This document shows positions 32,919-44,469 of a DNA stretch of 64,000 bases, one piece after another. The notes beneath the pieces are model-generated. The model did not search any database and was not told where the DNA came from. It saw nothing but the letters and a program-made list of their open reading frames with translations. Position 1 is the first letter of the stretch; each line of letters starts with the position of its first letter. This DNA comes from Diplonema papillatum (lineage: Eukaryota; Euglenozoa; Diplonemea; Diplonemida; Diplonemidae), in the NCBI GenBank assembly GCA_030068145.1, contig JAPJBO010000578.1, forward strand, positions 1-64,000. The letters are read 5' to 3'. Position numbers and translations under genes: made by a program.

Positions 32919-34427
32919 TCACGTGACAGGCGTGGCACTCGGCTCGTGGCGCAGTCTGGCCGTGATGGCCTCGGCTTGCTTGAGGTAGGGCGGCGAGAGG
33001 TTGACGGGTGGGCTGCGCGACTTCCACAGGTTGCTGCCCGGTTTCTGCGCCGGCGACGCAGAATTCTTGTGCGGCGGAGAGCTGCCTTCCCCGCCGCCCG
33101 CGTGGTGCTTCCGGGTGGTCACCGACAGCAGCGTGTTGACGCCCGACTCGAGCTCCTGCTGCATGCGCTGCATCTCGCCCAGCAGCAGCTTCTCGCGCTG
33201 CTTCCACTGCTGCTCGTTGGCGGCTGACGTCACCTTCGCGCGCCGCAGGTCGGCGTGCGCCTGACCGCCGGCTTCGATTTTCAAGTCGGCAATCTCGAAG
33301 CTGTGCTCCTGCAGTCTCGCCGCTTGGTTGAAGATGGTCTGCTGGTTTTCGACCACTTGCGCTTCGAGGGCTTCCACGCGTTGGACGAGCTTAGCGTTCT
33401 CCCGTTTTTGCTCGCGCAGGGCGACTTGCGTCGCGATGTGGTCTTGAAGTTCGCGGACGAGGAGCTTCGCCTGCACGATGTGAGAGTGGGTGAGTTGTTG
33501 GAGGAGGGGGTCTTGGTAGGCCGTCCCTCCGAGGAGGTCCCTGGGGGTGTCACTCGGTGAGAAGTCGAACGGAATGCGCGGGGTGAGCGCGATGTGCGGG
33601 GTGCCAGCGGTGGTAGGGCGGGGGGACGGCATGTCGATCATCTTGAACGAGCCATTACCCCCCCCAGCAGGGGTCACGTCGAGGAGGCCTGGGAACAGGC
33701 CAGCCCCCGGCGCCGCGCCGCCGGCCACCCTCGGTGTCGACAGCGACGCAGACGCCCCTTGCCCCAAGCCCTCGAGCGCGCGATCCACCTGCTTCGCGAA
33801 GTTCTCGTGCGTCCGCCGGTACGACGCGGCGAGCGTCTGGTGCTGGTCAAAATTCACCTTCGCCAGCTTCCCGAGGCTCCGCGCCACCCCCAGCAGCCCC
33901 GGGGCCTCGAGCAACTCATCAACTGCATCTGGGCCGGGTTTTCCACCCTGTTTTGACGCGCCGGCCACGCCATTCCCAGGTGTCTCCCAGCCCGGGTTGC
34001 CTCGGCTGGTGGTAAGGCTGAGCCGTCTATTAGAAGGCCGGTCCGCTGGCGACTGATTGCTCGGACTCTCTTCGTGTGTTGGCGCGAGAATGTCTGACAT
34101 GCCGGTGGCGACCATCATGATGTTCTGCAGGATGTCTTGGAAGGCCTGCAGGTCCACCAGCCGCTGGGCTTCGGCTGCGTCAGCGGGTTCTGAAGGGCTG
34201 GTTGGCGAGTCGGGTGAGCTGTCTTGGTTCGCGTGCGCTTCGTTGCCGTGCGCTGCGACAACCTTCAGCAGAAGCTCCCGCTCGTTGTGCAGAGACGCGA
34301 TGAGGCTGTCGGCGTCCAACCCCGTCCCGAACAACGGGGGCGCGACTGCGTCGTCACGCGGCGGTGTCACATCGGGCTTCAGTGACTCGAGCCCCTTCAC
34401 CGGCGGCACTGTGCCGCTTCGCGACAT
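32919..34427 (-). CDS. Coiled-coil protein, single exon, unrecognised
   Basis: A complete 502-codon frame from ATG at 34427 to TGA at 32919 with no sign of splicing. The N-terminal half is acidic and Ser/Pro-rich, with a predicted helix NERELLLKVVAAHGNE near residue 50. The middle has proline-threonine stretches (SPRPTTAGTPHIALTPRI) that look like kinase targets. Residues about 325-430 form a coiled coil (KLVQRVEALEAQVVENQQ; KQREKLLLGEMQRMQQELES). The tail is basic, glycine- and serine-rich. No family is recognised; structural or centrosomal-type roles are common for such proteins but not shown here. The gene's 3' end has been copied at least three times just downstream. Confidence 0.7.
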   Translation of the reverse strand: MSRSGTVPPVKGLESLKPDVTPPRDDAVAPPLFGTGLDADSLIASLHNERELLLKVVAAHGNEAHANQDSSPDSPTSPSEPADAAEAQRLVDLQAFQDILQNIMMVATGMSDILAPTHEESPSNQSPADRPSNRRLSLTTSRGNPGWETPGNGVAGASKQGGKPGPDAVDELLEAPGLLGVARSLGKLAKVNFDQHQTLAASYRRTHENFAKQVDRALEGLGQGASASLSTPRVAGGAAPGAGLFPGLLDVTPAGGGNGSFKMIDMPSPRPTTAGTPHIALTPRIPFDFSPSDTPRDLLGGTAYQDPLLQQLTHSHIVQAKLLVRELQDHIATQVALREQKRENAKLVQRVEALEAQVVENQQTIFNQAARLQEHSFEIADLKIEAGGQAHADLRRAKVTSAANEQQWKQREKLLLGEMQRMQQELESGVNTLLSVTTRKHHAGGGEGSSPPHKNSASPAQKPGSNLWKSRSPPVNLSPPYLKQAEAITARLRHEPSATPVT

Positions 34428-34475
34428 TTTGCCGGCTGCGGGCTCGTTGCCTTTTGTCCTCTTCAGTACTGCTTA

Positions 34476-34494
34476 TTGTGTGTGTGTGTGTGTG
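34476..34494. repeat. (GT)n microsatellite
   Basis: Short GT run about 50 bases upstream of the coiled-coil gene start, probably in its leader. Confidence 0.8.
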
Positions 34495-34589
34495 CATGAG
34501 AGTGAGTGCATTTCTTAGCGTGGGTTGCTTCCCCTTTCCCCCACAGGACATGGGTTACTAGAGCCCAGGATTCTGACCCTCACAACTAT

Positions 34590-34960
34590 TTTTCAGAGTC
34601 TAGAGTATAGACATTTCGGATCGGAACTCATTTCAATACGTCTCTCATTCGATGCATTTCATGCTGGGATGCATTCCATACATCTCAGATTGGATCTGAT
34701 TCATACATTTCGGATCGGAATTCATTCGATATGTCTCGCATCGGATCTCATTCGATACATCTCAATTTGGGATTCATTCCATACCTCAGATTGGATCTGT
34801 TTCGATGCCATTTTGAATCGGAAATCATTCAAAACGTCTCACAACGGATCTGATTCGATACATTTCATACTGGGGTGCACCCCATACATCTCAGTTTGAT
34901 CGGATTCGATACATTTCGGATCGGAATTCATTCGATACGCCTCAGATCGAGCCAACATGA
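34590..34960. repeat. Diverged tandem repeat of ATTCGATACATTTC type
   Basis: Alternating TCGGATCGGAATTCATTCGA and ATACATCTCAGATTGGATCT-like pieces, period irregular. No gene. Confidence 0.75.
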
Positions 34961-35864
34961 AGGCAGCAAAGAACCACGCATTCGAGATAAGAAATACGCA
35001 AAAAAGAAAACAGCGAAACGAGCGCCGAGGGGAGGAAGAAGAACGAGAACGAGAGATCGATCCACGCACTCCCTCCTCGTCCGAGGCACCCAACTGCCCC
35101 GTTTCTCATCTTCAAACACGATCGATATGTGGGCCAGCAGGGGGTTGATCGTAGCGCGGTAAAGCTGTCTGAGGGACTAGACTGGCAAATGACTACGAAG
35201 CCTGCTGGTAAGCGCGGGCGGACCTGTGTCCGGCAAACGTGAGTAGAGTTTCATGCTCCTGCGATTCCCATTGACAATAGCCGCAGGTTGGGCTAGGCTG
35301 ACGTTGCTGTCTGTCATTGGTGGAGAAGAAAAAAGAAGAAACGCGTCGGTTTTCGTCGAACCTTTCGCACCCCGACAAAAGGGATGGTTCTGCACATGCT
35401 CAGCTGAGCGCCAACGCTGCCTCTCATGGAAGGGTATGATGAATTAGCATCAAAGTATTCTTCGAGAAGAGAAGAAAAAGAAAAGGAGGGGATGGTGAGG
35501 GTGTGTGGGGGGAAGGGGGGGCGTGATTCCTTTTCCTGTGGGTCGTTCCGATGTTCCCACGGTCTCGGGTTTTCCTCCAACAAACCACATGCTCCTTTCT
35601 CTTACGTCGATCCGAGCGCTACCAGCAGCAGCGCTGTTTGCGGGTACTTGCAAGCTACCTTTGAAGCAGGGATTTGAGGGCAAATAAGGAAAAAGCGCTT
35701 TCGTGTGCGGGGGGGAAAGTGAGCTGTCACCAGGATTTTCTGCAACGATTGATCAAGGGACAATGGGAGTTGGACCCCGCTAGACCCCACTAGGATGAAC
35801 CCTGTGAGACTCCTTTCTTCTTCTTCTTCTTCGTCCTACTTTTTTTTTTTTTTTTTTTTCGCTT
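34961..35864. other. No gene seen
   Basis: Downstream of LYS1. A 38-base stretch near 35246 resembles 5.8S (TTTCATGCTCCTGCGATTCC). T-run at 35839-35860 just after the LYS1 stop codon. Confidence 0.45.
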
Positions 35865-38800
35865 TTAGCTGCTTGCGGAGGCGAGTTCCTTCTTCTTGCC
35901 TTCGTACGTTTCGGTGGCTCGCTTCCAGACGCCTTCCTTGTCGGTTTCGAAGTCGAGGAGCATCGGCAGGAGCCCGTGGGAGAACTCCGTCGACGACTCG
36001 GACGGGACCAGCGAGGGGAAGTGGTCGATCGCGACAACGTCGAACGGTTTCGCCACCGGCTCCTTGCACTCGAAGGCGCGGGCGGAGTAGCTGAAGACGG
36101 CGCCGGAGCCCTCCATGACGACCTCTGCTTTGCCGTTGCTGGCGGCGCGCGCGGTGCCGACGTCACCCTTCTTCGCGGTCTTGCCGAAGCCCTCGACGCC
36201 CAGGTCCTTCTTCGCGGTCACCTTCCCCTTCGGGACTCCGCCCTCCAGCACGCGCTTCACCGGGCTCACGAACGTCGTGCACTCGTCGTACACCGGCACA
36301 GGGTTCGCTGGGTTGTTCGGGTCACACGAAACGTCCACCTGTGGTATGGACGTGCAAGGTTGAAGTACGGTGAGCCCTTTACGGACGGGAGATTTTAGTT
36401 CCGCACATTTTGGCATTTGCAGAGAAAGAACACTAAGAGAAAGAATGGGGCTGTCCAGCATCAGAGGAAAAAGCAGTTCAGAGGTTCGGGAATTTGGGGA
36501 GACACGCTTTTGTCGATCCTGTGGTGTGCACGAGAGCTCCCCCCTCCCATAGCGGTCAGCAGCACAGCGGGCTGCTTGCGATGGTGTAGCACTGCCAACT
36601 CAGCACTGCGGTCTGAGGTTCACAGCACTGCGGGCTGGCTTCTCAGCTCTGCGGGCTGAGGTTGTTCGGGTGACCTACACTGCAGGCAGGAGCGTTCTCA
36701 TGCACTACCTGTGCTGACACAGGCAGTTCTCCGCGCGACCGGAGATTGCGGAGCAGAAACCGACACCTCCCTCTTCTTCTCCTTGTGCACAGGACAGCAG
36801 ACGAGAGTGTTCAGCCTATCCAGGTGTCCACATCAGCGACCATCCTCCGGGTGCTCACCAAATGCGTGTTGACAACCAATGCATCGTGGCCAGCCAGCGG
36901 TTCTCCACGGGGTACGAGGAGGTGAGCTTTCTTTGCCTGGACTCCGCATTGCCATTGTCGGGGTACACGTTCAAAGCCACTCTCTCAGGTGCGATCTTGC
37001 CAACATCGTAGCCAGAATTGCACGGTGGCCTCAACGCCGGAAAAGACGACCAAGGCCATGCATGCCGCTTGACGACGAGCTCTCTTGCTGGGTCACCATG
37101 GTCACTGGCATCAGCCACATCCCAAGCCCGCCCGTGGGCTTTCAGGAGCCGCGGCTCACGGGCACGCAACCATTGTTCTGCTTTCCGGAACTCACCCATC
37201 AGAGCTTGTCAGAAAGACATAGACGACGGTCCCACAAAGCTGCAGTTAAAGAGTACGCATTGAACTGCCTCGCTAACCTCAGCACCGCAGGGTACATCGC
37301 CATACCAACCCAGTGCGCCCACCTCAAAGCATCCAATATGATGAGCAGCACTACGGCACGTCGCCAGCCAACAGAGTTCGTCCCGCGCATCAACCGCGTC
37401 GTTCCACGTCACCAAAGGATGCTCGGTCATCCGCGACTTCAAGTCTGAGGCATACACAGGGCTTGGTTGACACCCGATGTCTGCGTTCAGCCGGAGAATC
37501 ACCCCCCCATCCTCCTCTTCGTCGCAGTCGGCACGTGCTTCGCTTCCGTGGCCCTGTGTTGCAACGCCGTGTCCCGGGACACACACCACAAGTAGCGCCT
37601 CAGCGCCTCTTTCGACCTGTGTCGAGATACGGCCAGGAGCCCTTCCCAGTCCATACCTCCCAGGACCAGGTGTTGTTGTGCACCTCGCTTCCAACTGTGG
37701 TCCTGCACTTCGGGAAACACCGTCCTTGCGACAGCCATCAGCTCGCAGACCGTCCCGGCTTCGAAGTCCTTCCCTGAGCTTCCACTTCTTTACCGCCTCC
37801 ACCAGCGAGGGGGGGAGCGTGTTGGCTCTCTCCGTGGGGTCCCCACTCAGCTTCACCTCCTTCGACTCCTTTGACGTGTACCAGCGAACCACCACTATGT
37901 TCGGCCGAGGGAGTACCGGCCATCCGAAGAGCCCCCGTCCACGCCCCCACCGCTGCCAGCTCTGCCGACCTCTCCAACAGAGCCGCATTATTACCCCTTG
38001 CGAGAAACTCATTGGAGGCGCGTGAGCCGGAAACTCCCGGCACCCTTTCCGGCGCCTTGTTGGTGCCTCTCAGGTTGCCCAAGGGGACGTTCACCTGTGC
38101 GGCTGCCGTTGCAAGGTATTTTTGCACCGACGAGGTGCGCATTCCAGCCAAAGGAGCCCCACCCCGCTGACCCGGTAGCCGCTTCTGCAGGTTGCTTTTC
38201 TGACTCGCCGTCAGCCCCGGACCCACCATTGCCGCCGCAAAGGTCCGCAGCTTCAACACCGGAGGAGCCTCGGAGAGACCTATGGCCCCTACAACTCTTT
38301 TCAGCTTGTTTAAGTGGCTGATTTTTTGCCGTTTCGTCGCGGCCACCGTCGCTTTGTTCTCTTAGGGCAACCGCTCTCTTCTCCCGCGCTAGTCATTGCT
38401 TCTCGGGCGCGTATTTGCAGCCCTTGAAAAGACGTTCCCCGGACGAAACTCCGACACACCCTCCTGCTCATCCTTCCGAGGTCGTCACTTCCTGTGGGCG
38501 CAGGAGAAAATCCGCCCTGAACCTGCGCCGGTTGTTGGGCAGTCCTCCATCTTCAGCATCCTTCTCATGTGCGCCCCCGCCTTCGGGTTCCGTTCTGTGT
38601 ACTCCGCCCAAGCGGCCTCAAGCTCGTTGATGATCCTCTCTCCATCTTCAGCACGTGCGCCCCCGCCTTCGGGTCCCGTTCTGTGTACTCCGCCCAAGCA
38701 GCCTCAAGCTTGTTGATGATCCTCTCTCCATCTTCAGCACGTGCGCCCCCGCCTTCGGGTCCCGTTCTGTGTACTCCGCCCAAGCGGCCTCAAGCTCGTT

Positions 38801-41800
38801 GATATCCTCTCTCCATCTTCAGCATGTGCGCCCCCGCCTTCGGGTCTGGTTCTGTGTACTCCGCCCGAGAGTATGCAAAGTAGCAGGTCCTGGGTTTGGA
38901 AATAACACGACGCGGCTCTCCACAAGGCTCCTCAGAGGGTGTCTTCACGGGGACCCCGACAACGCAAACTGCGCTCGCAACCGGCCAAAACGGAGCGTTT
39001 CAGCCGAATATGCGCTCTCATCGCGCAGTCCTACTACTGTTTCACGAGAGGCAAAAGCGAGCTGTGCAGAAGCCACGCCCTACCGACACTCGCTGTTCGG
39101 GCGGTATCCAAGTGTTTTGATCCGTCCCACCCGAAGCTCCTTGCTGCATAGCGGCCTCCAAACTCGTTGAGGATGCCCTGCGCCCTCCTGGTCCAAACCT
39201 CCTTGTTTTTAGCGTTTTTGGTCGCCCTCAACTCCCACTGGTCACGGATGCCCCGACGAACAGCGCATGAACGTACTGAACCACACTGGCTTTATCCTAT
39301 GCGAGGAAGGCCATGCCCGCGAAATGGTCAACAGAGCCAAGGTCCAGAACGTCAACAGAGGAGGACGCCAAAACTCGGTCTGTAAGTTCCGGAAAGAAAA
39401 GCTCCTCTGAGGGAAAACCCCTCGAGCAAGCACCTGCGGGCCCACTACAACAACGCGCACCACCATGGCGAGGGCCTCTCCTTGAGGGCCGCGCTACCAG
39501 CGAAGGGGTACGCCCTTTCCACCGCGTTGTTGAACTCGAACAACCAGCCAGGAGTCACCTCATCAAGCCAGGTCTCGGGCTCCAGCATCCCGCTCCTTCT
39601 CCTGGCGACCATAGTTCTCCGGACGTCCGAATGCCATGAGTTCGGACGCCGGGGCTCCAGAGTAAAGACACGTCAAAAAGGATCAATTGTTTGCTGATGA
39701 AGAGATGTGCCGCAAAATATTTTCTAGAGCACCAGGGTTCCCATATTATGGAGTCGGGAAACTCTCAAGTTTGATCCAATTAACTACCTTGTGGAAAGAG
39801 TAGTGTTGGCAGGGTGTGAAACGATGGCTTTCAGCCGCAAATTACTTGTGTTGTAGGCGAATCCAGGGGGGGGTCCGGGGGGTTCCAGCAGCCACGATCG
39901 CCGCCGCAACCATGGTTAAGTGCTCAAAAAATTTAAGCCTTCGCTCTTTCGCTATCCTTTCAAAAACTGTTGCGTTGGCGCATCCGCACCTGGTATGTCT
40001 TGAGTTGGGAATCTCCGTGTGAAGCACGGACATGTAAACTGTGACAGTGACACGATCTTCAGTATGGTGTTGGTTCGCTCATTGCTCAGGCTTACATTTT
40101 TGGAGCACATTGCAAGGTCCCGAAAAAGGAAAAATTGGAATCGCCAGTCCCGAACCGGTTTGTCAAAGTAGTAGTAGTATGTGTCGTCTGCCGAAGCAGC
40201 CGGAGACAGCGGCAGGTCTTGCTTTACTTTTCTCTTCTTCATGGAGACCGGCCCCCGGCATCCCGACTGTCCAATCACTGTCGAGTAAGGTTTGCGCCTA
40301 TTGTGATGAGGTGGTTGACCAGGCCCCCACGAAGCCTTATACACAACACGGCTACAACACGAGGATGCAGCCCTGCTTAGGTGTGCACTCAGCCATCAAG
40401 CCATTGGCTGCTAAGCACCCCCCTACCGGTAGATTTGCCACTGCTGTGGCCCTCTATTCGCCGGGCGGTGCTGTCAGCACTTGTTCCGCGTCGCATCAAG
40501 TACATGATGCTGGCAGTTGGGGGATCGGCGACCGCGATTCAATTAAGGTGCGGTCAACAGTGTCGCCACGGGAAGGCCCCCCCATGACACCAAAACGGTT
40601 TGTCAAAAAAAAAAAAAGACAGAAGGAGAATCAGCTTGCAACGTTTCAAAATTTTGGGTCAAGATGTTTTGGTCAAATTTTTGGGGTCAATTTTTCGGGG
40701 TCAATTTTTTTTTTCATAGTTGACGTGGCAGCCAGGGCTTACGCTCCACGTGTGAAACGTGTGTTCCACACGTTAATTCTTTTTGGATTTTGTTCCCCCA
40801 CGTGTGGATCCACAGGTACCACATGTGGATTTTAATTTACTGGTCCACATGCAGGGGAGTCTAGGCCCACAGGTGTCGGCAAGTCCAGTAGCGACGCTAA
40901 TTTTTTTGCCGTCGCACATAAGGGGAAAGGTTTTTTTCCCCTCGAACCTTAAGTGCCCACACGTGGACCACACGTATTTTCTCTGAGACCGAAAACGGAG
41001 CGTAAGCCCTGGTGGCAGCTGTACACTTGTAATACGCATACCATGAGGGAAAGCTTGCGGCTTTCCTTCTGCAGCAGCTCCTTCGTGAGGAAGGGCGCGA
41101 CCTTCGCGGTCGGGTTCAGGTAAATGCAGTTGACGAAGATGTCGGCTTCGATGATCTCCGGGAACGGGCCGCCCTTCGCGGTCTCTTTCATGTCCCACTT
41201 GATGATGTTCTCCTCGGAGATGCCGGCCTGAACGGCCATGTCGATGGCGCCGCTGCCGCAGCGGCCGAGGGCCCCGATGATGATGATCCTCGGTTCCCGG
41301 CCCACGGTTGCGATGCTCTTCTTGCACGTCGCGATGAACGACTCCCTCGTCGGGTAGAAGACACCTGGTGATAGGGAGGGAAGTCTTAGATTAACACATT
41401 TAGACAGAATCCTGTGGCTCATGTTCGGTTCTATATAGACAGAACACTATCTCGTGTGAGGACTTGATGCTGGACAGGACACTGTCTCTCATGAGTGACA
41501 GAACACTGTAACACTGTCTCTCATGAGTGTTTGATGCTAGACAAATAACTGTCTCTTATGAGTATTTGTTGCTAGCGAATCCTGGCTCTCATGAGTGTTT
41601 CATGCTAGACAGAACACTGTAACACTGTCTCTTATGAGTGTTTGATGCTAGACAAATAACTGTCTCTTATGAGTATTTGGCTCTCATGAGTGTTTCATGC
41701 TAGACAGGACACTGTAACACTGTCTCTCATGAGTGTTGGATGCTAAACAGAACACTGTCTCTCATGAGTGTTTGATGCTGAACAGAACACTGTAACACTG

Positions 41801-43078
41801 CCTCTCTTTGATGCTAAACAGGACACTGTCTCTCATGAGTATTTGATGCTCGACAGAACACTGTCTCTCATGAGAGTTTGATGCTAGACAGTGTATCTCA
41901 CGAGTGCTTGATGCTAGACAGAACACTGTCTCTCTCACGCATGCTTGGAACAAGTATCAAGTCTTCTTCTGAACAAGATGCAAATTGTTGCTCAATCTAA
42001 AGAGAAACTACTCGAGGGACTGCCTTGTGCTTATTTCGACGGAGGAGAGGGGTTTTGTGTGTGTACGTGTGTAAACCGTGTTTTGAGTGATTCAGCACTG
42101 CCATCCGACACTTTTTGATATAGGCAAGCTTGTTACCATACAATACAACTACAAAGTGGGTCGTTTTTTGTTGAACGCTTACGCCCGCCACGAAACCCAG
42201 ATTTACCTGTGTTTGTGTGGGCTACAGCACATTTACCTCCTTTGATCTTTTGAGATTGGAATCTTGTTGCGACAGTAGGGAGTCATCGGCATGCTGGTAA
42301 GTACCACACTCTGCCAACCTTTTTATGGGTGGAAAACTCGGGTTTTGGCGGTATCCATCTTAATCAAGGGGGTTATCCATCTTAAACCCGGGGGCACTGT
42401 AGACTACAGTGTAGTCGCCTTACACAGGGGTACCTCAACCCCGTGTTTAAGATGGATTGGCATTCTCGCCCGTTATCCATCTTAGGTTTGGCTATCCATC
42501 TTATGCACGGGGGGGGGTAGGTACATTGCATAATCGTAGGACTTCCAATCTCGAAAAAAGATCCCCCGACACCTACCTGGGGGGAAAGCGCTTTTCGTCA
42601 TCGGGGTTGCGCTTTGGTGCTGGTGGGCCCAGGCGAGGATGCCGGTTCCCATGCCGCAGAAGCCGGCGGAGTGCCCGAAGGCCACCTTCCTGCGGCCGGT
42701 GGCGTCGGTGAGGAACTCGAGGTCGTAGAGGTGCCCCGGGCCGTCGACGAAGCGCTGCATGACGTCCTTCCAGCCGTCCTGGTTCTTGAAACAGTGGGCG
42801 AACATTATGTGCTTCTGCGGGAGCGGGGTTTTGCCTTCCGGCAGCTCCTTGAGCCCGAGGACGAGGGTCGCGTCGTCGGCCTTCAACTTCGTCCACGAGT
42901 TGGGCGCCGTGACTGCGCAGCCCACCTTTTCGTAGTCCTTGATCGGGAAGCACCGGTCAGACCACCGCTCGACGGTGACCTTGTGGCCGGCGTCGATGAG
43001 CTTCTTCGCATCTTCGGGAATCAAAGCCGTCCTCCGCTCCTGCGGCTTCGTCTCGCCGCGCAAAAGAATGTTCACCAT
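35865..43078 (-). CDS. LYS1: Saccharopine dehydrogenase (NAD+, L-lysine-forming), LYS1 type
   Basis: EC 1.5.1.7: interconverts saccharopine with lysine plus 2-oxoglutarate, last step of the alpha-aminoadipate lysine route. Three exons: 43078-42577, 41364-41042, 36338-35865; together 432 codons plus stop, in frame, with GTAGGT and GTATGC donors and CAG acceptors. The N-terminal exon has LRGETKPQERRTALIPEDAK, the KEL and HCFKNQ segments and YDLEFL. Exon 2 has the Rossmann loop and following stretch IIIIGALGRCGSGAIDMA and KWDMKETAKGGPF. Exon 3 has VDVSCDPNNPANPVPVYDEC and the C-terminal IDHFPSLVPSESSTEFSHGL. Yeast Lys1 is 373 residues; the extra length is mainly a Lys/Gly/Ala-rich insert after SPVKRVL in exon 3. 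The stand-alone form rather than the animal/plant LKR-SDH fusion is notable. Intron 2 is 4.7 kb and full of repeats. Confidence 0.9.
36540..36720. repeat. Short CACTGCGGGCTGAGGT-type repeats
   Basis: Irregular copies of CAGCACTGCGGGCTG in LYS1 intron 2. Confidence 0.6.
36840..39690 (-). mobile_element. Unclassified degraded element in LYS1 intron 2
   Basis: A 2.8-kb GC-rich region with several open but discontinuous minus-strand frames, the longest near 38346-37738 with basic N-terminal KRQKISHLNKLKRVVGAIGL. The codon-rich look and the position inside an intron suggest an old mobile element. No reverse transcriptase, transposase or recombinase was recognised and no end repeats were found, so its class is open. 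If a retroelement, it is broken. Confidence 0.35.
38555..38870. repeat. About 86-bp tandem repeat
   Basis: Units with CGCCCCCGCCTTCGGGT(T/C)CCGTTCTGTGTACTCCGCCC spaced 86 bases, three to four copies. On the minus strand they read WAEYTERDPKAGAH-like. Confidence 0.85.
39691..40100. other. No gene seen
   Basis: LYS1 intron 2 sequence without recognised features. Confidence 0.4.
40101..40612 (+). repeat. Family E repeat
   Basis: Matches 44110-44430 in ACTGTCCAATCACTGTCGAG, GAAGCCTTATACACAACACG and CACTTGTTCCGCGTCGCATC. A short GTA run at 40170 parallels the GTA array next to a family E scrap at 5430-5500. It ends with an A-run. Confidence 0.7.
40733..41011. mobile_element. hAT-like MITE with exact 8-base duplication
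   Basis: Ends CAGGGCTTACGCTCC / GGAGCGTAAGCCCTG, flanked on both sides by GTGGCAGC. Length 279. Inverted relative to the copy at 7672-7974. Its right flank is 22 bases from the donor of LYS1 exon 2. Interior shows internal ACGTGTGGA / TCCACACGT palindromes. Confidence 0.9.
41440..41955. repeat. About 35-bp minisatellite in LYS1 intron 1
   Basis: Variable units of GACAGAACACTGTCTCTCAT + GAGTGTTTGATGCTA, with some units carrying ACTGTAACACTGTCTC. Confidence 0.9.
42008..42258 (+). repeat. SINE-like family A copy, 3'-truncated
   Basis: Start ACTACTCGAGGGACTGCC; a 65-base insertion near 42052-42140; ends within TTTGATCTTTTG before the tail. Confidence 0.75.
42340..42510. repeat. TATCCATCTTA repeats next to LYS1 donor 1
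   Basis: Four direct and one inverted TATCCATCTTA motifs (GTTTAAGATGGAT near 42447) within 170 bases. Could be the remains of a small inverted-repeat element. Confidence 0.5.
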
Positions 43079-43189
43079 TTGACGCTCTTTTGTTCTTCCT
43101 CTTCTACTTCTTCTATTTCTTCCTGATTTGTTTGTGCGTGTCAGGGAGGAACATTTGGGCAGAATTCCATCCCGTGTATGTTTGATGAT

Positions 43190-43372
43190 AGCATCGAGGG
43201 CATTCCTCTGTGCTGCGAATCATCGAAGGCATTCCTCTGTGCTGCGATTCATCGAGAACATTCCTCTGAGCTGCGATTCATCGAGGACATTCCTCTGAGC
43301 TGCGATTCATCGAGGACATTCCTCTGAGCTGCGATTCATCAAGGGCATTCCTCCGTGCTGCGATTCATCGCG
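43190..43372. repeat. 33-bp minisatellite upstream of LYS1
   Basis: Five to six units of CATTCCTCTGAGCTGCGATT + CATCGAGGA, about 110 bases upstream of the LYS1 start codon, so possibly in its promoter or leader. Confidence 0.9.
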
Positions 43373-43990
43373 GGAGCCAATCCTTTTCTACAGGTTGGGC
43401 CCCCCGTTGGGGGTCGCTGACGTGGGACCTGTTCACCATCGTGACATGAAAAGAGCGAAAGAAAACGTAAAAATCTCGGTTTCAGGAAAAGAACCTGCGA
43501 GGAGACTGGAGAGGCAAAGAAGTGCGTAGTTTTGTTTTATTCTTTTACTTGTTTGTTGTCGACAACAAAAAGCTTTTTTTTTTTTTTTTTTTTTTTTTTC
43601 GAGTTAACAATGCATGCAGGGCATTAGCTTGGTCTCCGGCACATTTTCCAAATTTGGACCGCTAACGGCTTTTTGCGTCCTCAGGAATGGGCTCAACACA
43701 GCACAACGCGACGTTTCTTCATGACAATGCTGGGCCCTGAGTGCACATTGGCCACCTTGCCGGGGGCCTGGGTGATGGTGTAGTAGTGACATTTTCTTTC
43801 TTCTAAATTTGGACTGACAGGTACCAGGGAAAGCCTGCTACACGGGAGCCAAGCTTCACGTGTTCGGCGGTACTGCAGAGCCACGGGCCTACGGGTCAAG
43901 TGGCTACCGATTTCTCAAACTAAAAGCATCAAGGCGTGGCGCACCTTGGGGCTTGGCGCTCGCGCTGAACACAAGCTCGTCGAGACGGTC
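43373..43990. other. No gene seen
   Basis: Includes the GCGTAGTTTTGTTTTATTC repeat at 43523 (also near 3557) and a long T-run at 43575-43599. Confidence 0.45.
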
Positions 43991-44455
43991 AGCCACAGGG
44001 CAAAGCGGACGGGGTTGTGGCACTGTGCTGCCTCCGACTCAAGCTTTGCAAGCTGTGGTTGACCGTCACCAGAAACAGCCTTTTTCTTTTTTCTTTTTCT
44101 TCTTCTTCTTCTTCTGCATCATGGACAGCCCGCCCCCCGGCAATCGCGACTGTCCAATCACTGTCGAGTAAGGCGCCTATTGTGATGAGGTGCCCCCACG
44201 AAGCCTTATACACAACACGACTACAACACGAGGTCAGGCCATTGGCTGCTAAGCACCCCCCGACCGGTCGATTTGCTTCTTTTGTGGCCCTCTATTCGCC
44301 GAGGGGTGCCGTCAGCACTTGTTCCGCGTCGCATCAAGTACATGATGCTGGCGGTTGGGGGATCGACGACCGCGACTCAATTAAGGTGCGGTCAACAGTG
44401 TCGCCACGTACAGGCCCCTCCATGACGCCTCGCGACAGCACCCTCAGATTTTGTT
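43991..44455 (+). repeat. Family E repeat, longest copy
   Basis: It adds the 5' segment GGCACTGTGCTGCCTCCGAC / TTGCAAGCTGTGGTTGACCG, which occurs in inverse orientation at 5425-5485. Confidence 0.7.
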
Positions 44456-44469
44456 GAACGCAAAGGAGG

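Noticed and set aside
32919-34427. One gene joining the coiled-coil exon to the polyglutamine exon
   Set aside because: The coiled-coil frame ends in its own stop codon, and no donor in phase 0 leading to the 22320 acceptor was seen; they are listed as separate genes.
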